Positions 10,925 to 21,110 of a stretch of 64,000 nt of DNA are shown here, piece by piece. The position numbers and the translations under genes were made by a program. The stretch comes from Telopea speciosissima (lineage: Eukaryota; Streptophyta; Magnoliopsida; Proteales; Proteaceae), in the NCBI RefSeq assembly GCF_018873765.1, contig NC_057918.1, positions 12,656,862-12,720,861 of the forward strand, read 5' to 3'. How positions within the stretch are numbered: position 1 is the stretch's first letter; each line of letters opens with the position of its first letter. Below the pieces are notes generated by a model that was given only the letters and a program-made list of their open reading frames with translations, ran no database searches and was not told the origin of the DNA.

Positions 10925-12065
10925 CCCCTGACCTGCAAAGAGAAAGAAAAAGCGGCATTTTGCATACAGTTTAGTAGTAAATAGTAATACCACACTCCCC
11001 CTCTCTGGTAGTAGTATTCACAGATCAAATTAAATTGGTAGACCCAAAAAAATATATATCACGCTGAAAGACGTCTTACTAAATTAATCATCCTTCAACC
11101 AAAAAAAAATAAAAAAATTAATCATCCACCAAAATATAAGGATTTGGGGTTGCTGATTGATGGGATGTTTCATCTTCTTTTTCCTCTTAAGAAATAGATA
11201 TTGTCTAAGCAGTGTATGTTTCTGCTTCATTTGCTTAGTTGAGGGGTCTTTATTAGTTTGATTGCTTTGCCCATTAGCTGGTGGATGTTATTAATTGAGA
11301 CTAATTATGAGGTGATGGAACAATTTCTGTGACATCTAGGGAGAAGAAATGTTAAGAAAGCTCCTTCGATGCACTTCTCAAGAGTCGAATATTTAATCTC
11401 TTTGCTTTGATACCATATTTGCTACCGTTTCACCTAAAAACTCGAACAGTTAGGGAGAATACATTAATGTATACATCAATAATCAGTCTTCAACCTCTTC
11501 CTTGTGTAGTAGTTCTAGAGGATCGATGGATACTCTATTGAGCTAATCTTGCAGAAAAAGTATTGGGGGCATTAAAACAATTGTTCTGAAACCTGTGGCA
11601 GCACTCAACCCATTTTATTGATTGATCAGATCAACGAACCACCCAAAACTCCTGCCAAAGTTCAAACCCACTTTGACTTTGAATATTAAGTACTTCCCTT
11701 ATGTTAGCATTCAACTCCGGCATTACTAGAAAACTTGCATTTGCAAAGTTATTTTACTTCAAACCCTGATAATTTGAGGCTGCAACAACTTAATTGCACC
11801 ATTGTAGTGATAACAACCATTGACAACTACTTATTAGTCATGTGTCATGCCATTTTCTTTTCTTGAGATTTTGCCCTTGTCTGATGGGGCAGATTCTTAT
11901 ATATGGAGTGCCACTTCTACTGAATGTTCCTTTTTTTCTTCTCTAATCACAATAGATGATCTCTTTTTATCTTGCACTTTTGCTTCTTTATTATAGAGAC
12001 ATGTAGGATTTGAAATCGAACTCTTATTTCTTGGTTTAAACTTTTTGAGGGTCATATTAAAATCA
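10925..12065. other. Intergenic stretch without recognised genes
   Basis: No open frame of interest on either strand and no RNA gene seen. The composition is AT-rich, with short A runs near 11045 and 11100. Confidence 0.5.
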
Positions 12066-12430
12066 AGGATAAATTACACGTCACCCCATGGTTTTCAAAT
12101 GAAACTCAGATCACCTCCTGGTTTTTGAAAAAACTCAAATCACCCCCTCTACAGTAACGGTGTTAGTTATTATTGTGAAAGGACTATTTTATCCTTGTAC
12201 TAAAACATTAAAATTAAATTTACAATACTACCCTTCCTACATCTTCAACATTGGCCAAGGATAGTTTAGGGATTTAAATTTATTTAACTGGCTGACATCA
12301 TCACTTAAAAGCATCAAACTAACGATAGGGATTAATTTGTCATATTGGGGTCTAAACTAGGGGGTGATTTGAGTTTGTTCAAAAACCAGGGGATGATTTG
12401 AGTTTTATTTGAAAACCAAGAGATTGACGG
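12066..12430. mobile_element. Short MULE-like inverted-repeat element
   Basis: The left arm (CATGGTTTTCAAATGAAACTC, then ACTCAAATCACCCCC) is mirrored by the right arm (GGGGGTGATTTGAGTTTG, then GATTTGAGTTTTATTTG and AAAACCAAG). The arms are about 70-75 bp and the middle is about 200 bp. The CACCCC-GGTTT terminal pattern is common in plant Mutator-like MITEs. The class assignment is tentative. Confidence 0.55.
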
Positions 12431-13993
12431 TTCTACTATTGGTTCTCCTGGCCCAACAAGTATTAGGAGTTTTTAGGGATATTGACAGTGAATTTATCTC
12501 TGGCTTTGTTGAATATGTTGGGGATTCTCTTGCATTCTCTAAAAGTTCTCCAAAGGTGCTTGTGGACTTTGGGTAAAAGCCTTTTTATATCCTTGGAGGC
12601 TTAGCTTCGTAAGGAATCAAAATTCATTTAAAATCATTAAATTTTGAACGAGATATGAGTGATTTATCATCAATGGCAAAAAATAAGGATAAAGGATTTA
12701 TCCAACCAATTGTTCCAAGTCGTGTTTAGGACTATTAAGAATGTGTCTGGGTTGTCCATGGATCCAATAAATCTTATTCAAATGTAAATGATGATATTTA
12801 ATCCGTGGCCGCCCTTATAGGGCCAGGTTCAACTCAGGCCTCAGCTTAGATTCGGGCCTATAAATCTCAACTTTGGCTCTGAGCAGGCTTCAGGTTGGCT
12901 TGGGCTTTCACAAAAAAATAAAAAAAATAAAAAAAGAGGTTGGCTTGAGTTTGCTGGGCCAAACTTGCAATCCTGGTTATACATGTCAAATATCCAAATT
13001 TCTACCATAGGGATTGTGGGGTTTACCAAAAAAAAAAAAAACCCATAGGGATTGTGGGTACACATGTCCAAAATTCAAATTTCAATCAAACAAAATTAGC
13101 TACACGATAGAAATAAATCTACCAACCAAAGATTCCTTCTAATTGGACCAACTAGACTGTTCCTTTATTAATTAGCATTGGAAAGCCTATGGAGAGAAAA
13201 AGTGTTTGGAAACCATTAGGGAGTTCTTATTATTATTTATTTTATTTTTGAAATGAAAAATATTCGTTAACAAAACAAAATCAGTCCATAACATATTTAA
13301 CATGCATAGATAGCTTTCTATTTTTAACACAAATTCATAATTACAATGATAAATTGTTAGAATTGTGTGGCGCAACACAATTTTATTTTGTGTAATTTTT
13401 ACACATTATTGGACATTTCTATATTCTCATTTTGTGGCATATGTCATGTGACATTTATATTTTGTGGCTTGTAAAATTAATTAAATTGGTACCATGATTT
13501 TTGGTCTACTTGGCTAGTGAACTGGTGTTTTGGATGATCATCTTGATGAACCACTTTGTAGTCCTCGACTTGATCGCACTTATCATGATGTATTACATGT
13601 TTATGTATGCATTGTTGGACTGTGATAGGTTTGAGGGGTACAAGTCAAAATTGCTCAGACTATGAGAGACATGAAGACTAGTCTCTTGATGGTCTAAACA
13701 CATAAGGTCTGTGGAGTCCATCCATGAAAAGACCTCGTGTACGTTGAGTGTTGATCTTAGTGACTAATATTCCATTGCCAGTGTTTTGACAATTACGGAA
13801 GTGTATGCGTACCTACAAACTGCCAATTTAAAAGGTTTTATCGTCAATATAGTTTTGTGAAAATGTTTTTATTTATTGATATAAAAATATTATTTATTTT
13901 CTATCTTTGTAAAACCATTTTTTATTTGTTTAAGGGCAGTTTTGTAATTTTTGTTTTCTTTTTGTTTGGGGGCATTTTTGGTAATTGTCAAGG
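12431..13993. other. Intergenic AT-rich stretch
   Basis: No gene recognised. A GTTAGAATTGTGTGGCGCAA motif near 13356 looks like the start of a retrotransposon LTR, but no matching second copy or end was found. The plus-strand 79-codon frame at 13951-14190 overlaps the duplicated segment and shows no known domain. Confidence 0.4.
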
Positions 13994-15655
13994 TAAGCCC
14001 AAGAGGCATTCTGGATATAGATATTAGGTGGCTAGCATCTCACTTAGGGTTGGACTTTATAGCTGATCTTTTTTACCCTAAAGATATAAATATCTCAAGG
14101 TCACACAGGCAAGGAGATCTTTTTAGAAGCTCAAAATACCGGGTTGTGGTATATCCTGTCCGGTGGGGTGAGCACCTTGATTGTTTGTGAGATCCTTGAA
14201 AATTCTAGTGGCTTCATCAAATTGTGTTCATCTACAATTTTTCTTCTAAAATTTACTAAGAGAAGTTTAAGTCTTCTTCTTCAACTCATTCAACAAAACA
14301 TTTTAGATTCACATCTTCAAAAGGGTATGTCTTTTTCATTTTTCTCCTATTGAAAAATCTATAGATAAATAATTCTTATTGAGGATTTTGTTCTTCATAG
14401 TTGGAACTATATAATTCTTTATTTGAGATGCTTTTAGGACTCCTTTTTTCACATAAATAACACTAAACACATAGAGAGAAGTAAACAGCACATTTTGAAA
14501 TACTCACTTTTCTTACATAAATAACACTAAACACATAGAGAGAGGTAAACGGCTCATTTTGAAATACTCACTTATATCACAACTACTAGGGGTGTCAATG
14601 GGCCGGTTCGGGCCGGTTTCGGTTCGGGCTTTTGGTTTCTGTAACTTTTATAGAAACCGAAACCAAACCATTAAGAAATATTCGATTTCGGTGCGGTTTG
14701 GTTTCGTGTCGTTTCGATTTATGATAACGGGTTGATATCGGTTTAGATTCGATTTGATACCGATTTTATATAACTAGTAAGGTCCATTAGTGCTAATTTT
14801 TCTTCTCTTTCTCTTTTAAATACATAAAATATTTCAAATACAACGCATCTTTGTATCCCGTGTCCTATGGCCTATGGATACAATTGGTTGTAATCACTAA
14901 CAAAGGATATGAGATAAAGTGAGAAACTATCACAACACATTTAGGGACAATGGGGCATTAGGCATTTACGATTTACTCATTTATCGGGTTAGGTCGGTTC
15001 GGTTTGGGTTCGGTTACCGTGCACCTCTGGCTAGCCCAAACCAAACCAAACGCTTGCCTTTTCAGCCCAAGAGGCATTCTGGATATAGATATTAGGTGGC
15101 TAGCATCTCACTTAAGGTTGGACTTTATGACTAATCTTTTTCACCTAAATATATAAATATCTCAAGGTCACACAGGCAATGAGATCTTTTAGATGCTCAA
15201 AATACCGGATTGTGGTATACCTGTCCATTGGGGTGAAACACCTTGATTGTTTGTGAGATCCTTGAAAATTCTAGTGGCTTCATCAAATTGTGTTCATCTA
15301 CAATTTTTCTTATAAAATTTACTAAGAGAAGTTTAAGTCTTCTTCTTCAACTCATTCAACAAAGCATTTTAGATTCACATCTTCAAAAGGGTATGTCTTT
15401 TTCATTTTTCTCCTATTGAAAAATCTATAGATAAATAATTCTTATTGATGATTTTGTTCTTCGTAGATTGGAACTATATAATTCTTTGTTTGAGATGCTT
15501 CTAAGACTCATTTTTTTACATAAATAACACTAAACACATAGAGAGAAGTAAACAACTTATTTTGAAGTACTCACTTTTCTTACATAAATAACACTAAACA
15601 CATACAGAGAAGTAAACGGCTCATTTTGAAATACTCACTTATATCACAACTACAT
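13994..15655. repeat. Pair of 0.59-kb direct repeats separated by 0.48 kb
   Basis: 13994-14586 (from AGCCCAAGAGGCATTCTGGA) recurs at 15065-15655 with scattered substitutions and small indels. Both copies end CTTATATCACAACTAC, and each contains a second-order duplication of about 62 bp (ACATAAATAACACTAAACAC twice). The spacer begins with a TAGGGGTGTCAATGGG element. The repeats do not start with TG and lack PBS/PPT signals, so I read this as a segmental tandem duplication rather than LTRs. Confidence 0.8.
14587..15064. mobile_element. hAT-like/unclassified repeat with TAGGGGTGTCAATGGG start
   Basis: It starts TAGGGGTGTCAATGGGCCGG, a well-known plant interspersed repeat beginning. It contains degenerate GGTTTCGGTTCGG motifs at both ends that could pair as inverted repeats, but has no clean ACACCCCTA end. 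It lies exactly between the two 0.59 kb direct repeats. Confidence 0.45.
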
Positions 15656-15667
15656 ATAATACATAAG

Positions 15668-15845
15668 GGAAAGAGAATGATACTTGGTGCATTGTCTCTG
15701 CAACCAGACACAGGGGTGTGCGAAATGACCACTGCACCCCCTAGAAATTCTGCCTTTCCATGAGGGTGCGGCGATCATTTAACACGCCTCTGTGTCTAGG
15801 CACAGGGGTAGCGCCCTACGTGCACCCAGTTAGCGTTCTTTCTTT
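15668..15845. repeat. Foldback (MITE-like) repeat, copy 5
   Basis: The left end (AAAGAGAATGATACTTGGTGCA, then CCAGACACAGGGG) pairs with the right end (CTGTGTCTAGGCACAGGGG, then TGCACCCAGTTAGCGTTCTTT). The core is GAAATGACCACTGCACCCC. This is one of the clearest members and lies directly next to copy 6. Confidence 0.65.
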
Positions 15846-15872
15846 CAATACATAATTAAATCAAGGGAGAAA

Positions 15873-16040
15873 GAATGCTTACCGGTGCTGTGCCTCGATG
15901 TGTACCTGCACAGCCCAGCACAGAAAAGATCGGTGCTGCTCCTGTAAAGCGGAAAGAATCAGGGGCAGTGCCAGTCTTTCCACACTGGGCTGTGTCTGGG
16001 CGCAGGTACACGCCCAGGACAGCACCAGTTAGCGTTACCT
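15873..16040. repeat. Foldback (MITE-like) repeat, copy 6
   Basis: The left arm (AATGCTTACCGGTGCTGTG, then GTGTACCTGC) and right arm (GCAGGTACACGCCC, then GGACAGCACCAGTTAGCGTT) form an inverted repeat of about 45 bp with few mismatches. It sits about 450 bp upstream of the p24-delta start codon. A 69-codon open frame across it is a by-product. Confidence 0.7.
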
Positions 16041-16495
16041 TTCCCCTGTATCAATTTTGCAGAAAAAATGGAAACGAAAAATAGATTCATTTCGTCCGAC
16101 TCCCTGATTCTAGACTTCGAATCTGTGGTTTCACCTTAACACTTATCATGGGCCCAGTACAGGTGGGATCGAGTTGTAGATCGTTGTTTTGTCGCTGACC
16201 CTCAGCAATTGATAAACAACGGTCGGATCGTTGTTGTCATACCATACACGATTACGATTAACTTACACACGATAAATACTTCCGAATAACATTGGAATTG
16301 GAGTTAGCGCGCAGGGGTGGTCTTTAGTATCTGTAGTTCGGACGTTCGGCGAGAAAAACCAAGAGATCTTGCACAGACGGAGTTGCAGAGGCTTCGAAGC
16401 CCAACCGCATCCACAGTCTTTTGGGTATCGAATCCGCTACTGAAGCTAACATCTTGCTGTGGAAGCTAATAAATCGGTTTAGGGTTTTCGACACG
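16041..16495 (+). promoter_or_regulatory. Promoter and 5' leader of the p24-delta gene
   Basis: This stretch lies between the foldback repeat and the ATG. A leader-like sequence (about 16370-16495) precedes the start codon. An in-frame TTG-initiated extension of 25 codons exists (16421), but the following signal peptide shows that ATG 16496 is the true start. No clear TATA box was identified. Confidence 0.4.
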
Positions 16496-19400
16496 ATGAG
16501 CGGATTCGGATTATTTATTTTAACTCTAGGGCTTCTCTCCTCTGTCGCTCAATCCCTCCGTTTTGACCTTCAGTCTGGTCACACCAAATGCATCTCGGAA
16601 GATATAAAGAGCAACTCTATGACTGTTGGGAAGTACAGCGTTGTTAATTTGAACGAGGGGTACCCGTTGCCCGATTCGCATAAGGTCACTGTGAGGGTAA
16701 GAATCTAAAGATTAATCACTATAACATGAGTCTCTGACCTCAGTTTCGTTTTGAATTTTATGATTTGTCTGCAATTCTAGAGCTTTGTCTCTTTGGTTGT
16801 GGTTAGAGTGACTGTGGTCATGGAATTATCAGGTTACCTCCTCTTACGGCAACAATTATCACTATGGAGAACTTGTGGAGTCTGGACAATTTGCTTTCAC
16901 TGCTGCTGAGTCTGGTGACTACATGGCTTGTTTCTGGGTTCCTGAGCAGAAGCCACCAGTCAAGTTGACGGTTGATTTCGATTGGAAGAGTGGTGTTGCT
17001 GCGAAGGACTGGTCGAATGTTGCTAAGAAAGGGCAAATCGATGTAAGTAACTCATGTGCCATTATCTTCTGTAACTGTTTTTTCCTGGATTCGCATTACT
17101 TGGTACTCGTTCTGTTGTTTTGGTATTAAATTTATTGAGTTCAGGCCCTTCAAAATTTCCAGAAGGGCTATGCTTGTCGACTAGGTTGTGAGAAGACTGG
17201 TAAATACAACATTTGTCCCCTTTTGGTCTCAATGGTATTCACAATCAGTTCTGATGAACTGATCTGATAGGCCTCTTGGCTCTTGCAGAACATCAGATAG
17301 AAAAAGGGTCTCCACAATCCCTGTAATTCTATGTAATTTAATACATGTTATTGACTAAACTTTTTTTATGTGATAAATGTTATTGATTAAAATTATCTTG
17401 ATTCATAACTCATCTTTGTACAAAAGAGGGAAGAGATAAGTTACATTACGAAGAATAGAAGAGTTAAAAAATGGGGAAGGAAGGGAGGGATGATTCAAGA
17501 GTGGTTACGGGGAGGCCAAGGGGGGGAACAAACTTGGTAGAGAGTTTCTCTCTCCCCATATTTGGCAAGCTCATCCATCATGGAGTGAACTGACCTTGGC
17601 TCCTGGTGGAACCAAGCATTCCTCACTGAGACGAGATCTGATCTCGCTAATCAAGGGGAAAACCTTCATGGACCTTTAGCATATGAGCCTTTGAGGTTAA
17701 TCAACAGATCAGTGACCACTAAGTGTTGAATGCTTCTCAAATTGTCAGTCACCTGAAGCATTGGGACCTTGACATGTGGTAGCCAAATGGTAAGGTCCTC
17801 ACTCTATTGCCACTAGGATCTGCATAGCTGATCTCAACTAGTTGGACCACGGATTATTTTGGTTGTGTGATTATAGTGATTTGGTTGTACACTAAAACTA
17901 TTTGATTAGCTTCACCAGCCCCCTCCCCCCTCCTCCCCGGGAATAATAAAATAAAAACTATTTGGCCAACCTTTTTCAGCTGTATCAGCATCGTGGGTAT
18001 GAATTTTCGTTGAATGATTTATATGAGATGTGAAATTGGATCCCTTTAATCAGCTTTTCATCCCCTTAACCTTGCTCTAGAGATGGATGGGCTGGTTTTC
18101 TTTGACGATTTTAGAGCCATCATTTAGATGGACGTCTGTGAAATCACAGGACAGTCATACTACAGGCTATGATATATGGTGTGGAATGTCGGGCAGTTAA
18201 GAAGCATCATATAGATAAACTCAGTTGAGCTGAGATGAGGATGTTGAGATGGATGTGTGAAAAACTAGGAAAAATAAAGTAAGGAATGATCATATAAAGA
18301 AGTTAGAATTTGGGAGTAGCTCCGATACATGATAAGCTACGAGAAAGTCGTTTACGGTGGTCTGACCATGTTCAACAGAGGCCTTTGGATGCTCCAATAC
18401 AGAGGAGTGATTTGATTCAGATTGAAGGATCTAAAAGAGCCAGGGGTAGACCTAAAATGATTCTAGGAGAAGTGGTGAGGAAAGACATCCATAGCTTAGG
18501 CCTTGTATCAAGTATGACCTTGAAAAGAGCTGATTGGAGGGTAAGGATCCATGTAGCTGACCCATTTAGTTGGGATAAAGCTGAGTTTTTGTTGTTGTCA
18601 AAATCATAGCCAAATTATTTCCTTTGACGTTTAGAGTATTTGAACTACTAATCATCCTCAATTTTCATTTCCATGGGGTAAAGAAATCCTAGATGGAGAT
18701 TTTGTTGTTCATGGGTTTATGGACTCTGGGATAAATGTATGAAGGTCAATTTCTGTTTACAAGGTCTTGGGATGAACTTTTCCTTGAAAATATTTCTTGT
18801 CATTTTTTTGGCATTTCAAATATGACTACTGTAGAGAAGAGATCAGATGAGGGATTGTAGCACCTGTATTAGGGTCCAGACTTCATTTGTTTGCTTTTCA
18901 GTTTTACCAGTGGGGATTGTAAATCTTTACTGAGGACAAGAAACCTGACCTGAAGACATACTAGACAATGACCTTCTCAGTGCTAGTTTTGAGGTTGTCG
19001 TTGGATACCTCAAAAAGTTTTTACTTGTATGTATGCCAAAGTTGGCAAAAGCTGCGTATCATGTTTTGGTGAGGAGGATGTCTTACTGGAACAGACTAAC
19101 TTGGTTCTATTCACCTACAACTTTTCTCTTCTCTTTTATAGTCTGTCTTTGTGTATCACCCTGGTCTATAAAGTACCTTGCCAAGAAGCTGGTGGAAGTT
19201 ATCCTCTTTGAAGTATTGAAACCCATCCATTGAATTGAGTGTAAATGCTTTCTATGTTGAAATGAAAAAAAAAGGAAACTAAAAGAAAAGACACAATATT
19301 TATTACTACTTTTAGTGCTTCCTGGGGGATTTGGAGTGAGGAAAAGGATAAAAGATATTTATTTTGTTAATTTACATTTATGGGTGGCCTGATTTCACTG

Positions 19401-20913
19401 GTTTGATCCAGTTTGCTGGTTTGACCACTTATTTTACATCAACAGTGTCATGGAACGATGAGGAGAGAATTAATAGGGATCGATCATCTGTGGGAGTGTT
19501 CTCATTAATGTAACTCCTCTTTTGTGCCTCGGTCTCCCATTGGGAAAGTATTAGGTGCCTCTGGTTGTTGTGGTTGTTGTTGTATCATTTTCGTCCTGTA
19601 TTCCACATCTTCTCAATAAAATTTCCTTTTGTTATCTATCACCAAAAAAAAAAAGTGTTATGGAATGAGTAGGTTTGTGTTAAAAGACATTATGTTACAA
19701 TTCAAATAATATAATGAAAGATTAGCACTTTCAGGTCCCATTGCCTTTAAAGTTTCTTACTGTGGATGTGTGTTAATATACATTATTGTAGCCCTTACTA
19801 AACAGCTCGAGCTTATGGGATACGCAGTTGTGATATGGTATCAAAGGCAGGAGGTCGGGTGTTCGATCCCTGGTAGCGCTAGGGATACGTATTATGTATT
19901 GTTGTGCAGCTTGTTGTGCTCCTTGGTGCTACATGATGGCGCCATCACTTGATGGTGTCACACAGAGCCATGTGTGTATGAGCTTGTGCGTGGGGGGGGG
20001 GAGGTTGTTGATGTGTGTTGATATGCATTGTTGGTCTTTACTTAACAGCTCGAGCTTTTGGGATAAGCTGTTGTGACACTTTTGTGGAAAGGAATTTAAT
20101 TTTTTAATTAGCTGTCTGATAGTTTAACGATATTGTTTTGCATAACATGGCTGAATATGAGCTGATGAGGGAAAATATAGGCTTCCATCACATTCTAAGA
20201 CTTAATCCAGTAGCTGATATGTTAGCAGGGAAATTCTGATTAATTTTTAAACGTTGGAAACACGTGCCCTATGTAGAACATTATCTTCTTGCCCCCCTTT
20301 TTTTTTTAATATATTCCACTATTTACTATTGAAGAGAGATTTCTAATTTTAGTGAACATGCGCATTCCTTGGGAGGTAGCTACTGAATTATATTTGAGTT
20401 TTTTTTCCCTCCTATTTGTACTGTTCCAGGTCATGGAGCTGGAGCTGAAGAAGTTGTTCGACACTGTATCATCCATTCATGAAGAAATGTTTTATCTCCG
20501 TGAAAGGTAAGCTAGTAGGTCAAGTTTCCATTAACCAAAGCTTCTCTCTCTCTCTCTCTGTGGATTGTTAGATATCCAAGGAAAATGATGATTGTTCGCT
20601 AGTGTTCTGGGACATGGCTGGTGCCCCGAGCTGGACACTGTTTGGATTGGATACTAGCCATGCTTCCCAGAATGCGCACATGGTTTTAGTTCTTCCGTCT
20701 ATCTAATGCCTTTTGTTTCTTAACCATTTAGTCTTTTTCTTTTTCCTTTCTTTTTGTGGCTGTCTCAGGGAGGAAGAAATGCAGGAACTTAATATAAAAA
20801 CCAATTCCAGAATGGCCTGGTTGAGCTTTCTTTCATTGTTAGTATGCTTGTCAGTGGCAGGCTTGCAGCTATGGCATTTGAAGACGTTTTTTGAGAGGAA
20901 GAAGCTCCTGTAG
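16496..20913 (+). CDS. Transmembrane emp24 domain-containing protein, p24-delta subfamily
   Basis: COPI/COPII vesicle cargo receptor cycling between ER and Golgi. Exons are 16496-16696, 16833-17042, 20430-20506 and 20769-20913, all GT-AG with closing phases, giving 210 residues (usual family length about 210-215). It has a signal peptide (about residues 1-21, GLFILTLGLLSSVAQS). The GOLD domain starts LRFDLQSGHTKCISEDIKSN and contains the conserved SGDYMACFW stretch. A coiled coil follows (VMELELKKLFDTVSSIHEEM), then FYLREREEEMQELN, one membrane helix (AWLSFLSLLVCLSVAGLQLW) and a short tail, LKTFFERKKLL. The tail has the FF motif for COPII and a KKxx dilysine motif for COPI retrieval. Intron 2 is 3.4 kb and filled with retroelement pieces. 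The 3' end converges on the PPR gene about 200 bp downstream. Closest to Arabidopsis p24-delta proteins by recollection. Confidence 0.95.
17440..17800 (-). mobile_element. Possible LINE RNase H fragment in intron 2 of p24-delta (antisense)
   Basis: The minus-strand translation is broken but includes WFHQEPRSVHSMMDELAKYG, resembling the end of L1-type RNase H domains (H-x-x-R-E-x-N-x-x-A-D-x-L-A pattern). Weak evidence; it could be chance. Confidence 0.3.
18250..18610 (+). mobile_element. Non-LTR retrotransposon (RTE-like) 3' end fragment in intron 2 of p24-delta
   Basis: The plus-strand translation reads RLRWSDHVQQRPLDAPIQRS, DLIQIEGSKRARGRPKMILG, EVVRKDIHSLGL and [19 protein letters not shown]. 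This is the same C-terminal module as the minus-strand fragment at 2.6 kb, but longer and less damaged. Just upstream (18180-18309) broken frames give MLRWMC-like text typical of the same family. Confidence 0.7.
19540..19656 (+). mobile_element. Possible LINE/SINE 3' tail
   Basis: A CTCAATAAAATTTCC polyadenylation-like segment followed by an A run (about 19644-19654), in the style of the 3' ends of the LINE copies elsewhere in the window. No coding part was recognised. Confidence 0.3.
19761..20078 (+). mobile_element. Miniature LTR retrotransposon (TRIM/SMART type), 318 bp
   Basis: Two near-identical terminal repeats: 19761-19835 (TGTGGATGTGTGTTAATATA to GTTGTGATA) and 20006-20078 (TGTTGATGTGTGTTGATATG to GTTGTGACA). 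Directly after the left repeat is TGGTATCAAAGGCAGG, a primer-binding site complementary to initiator-Met tRNA with a few changes. Directly before the right repeat is a purine tract (GTGGGGGGGGGGAGG). There is no coding capacity. The flanks CTTAC and CTTTT match only in part, so the target duplication is eroded. It lies in sense orientation in intron 2 of the p24-delta gene. Confidence 0.8.
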
Positions 20914-21110
20914 TTCTTTCTTAGAATATTTCTTTTGCTTCTGTAATTTTCCCCCAACAATAATGTATTTAAGAGAAATTACATGAACAGGCCAGAGAAA
21001 ATAGACACTTAACTTATTAATGTAGTTTATCACTTCGATTCTGTTTTCTACAGCAACCTTTACCCACTGTTGGTCTATTAACTTTAGTACTCTGTTTTGC
21101 TGTTGTAATC

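Noticed and set aside
13951..14190. 79-codon frame near the 0.59-kb repeat as a gene
   Set aside because: No domain, not preserved in the second repeat copy, which has indels in the frame.
13994..15655. Interpretation of the direct repeats as LTRs of a TRIM
   Set aside because: No TG/CA ends, no primer site after the left copy, no purine tract before the right copy.
19840..19880. tRNA-like B-box text (GGTGTTCGATCCC) suggesting a tRNA gene or SINE
   Set aside because: No cloverleaf can be drawn, and the position directly after the left terminal repeat fits the primer-binding site region of the miniature LTR element.
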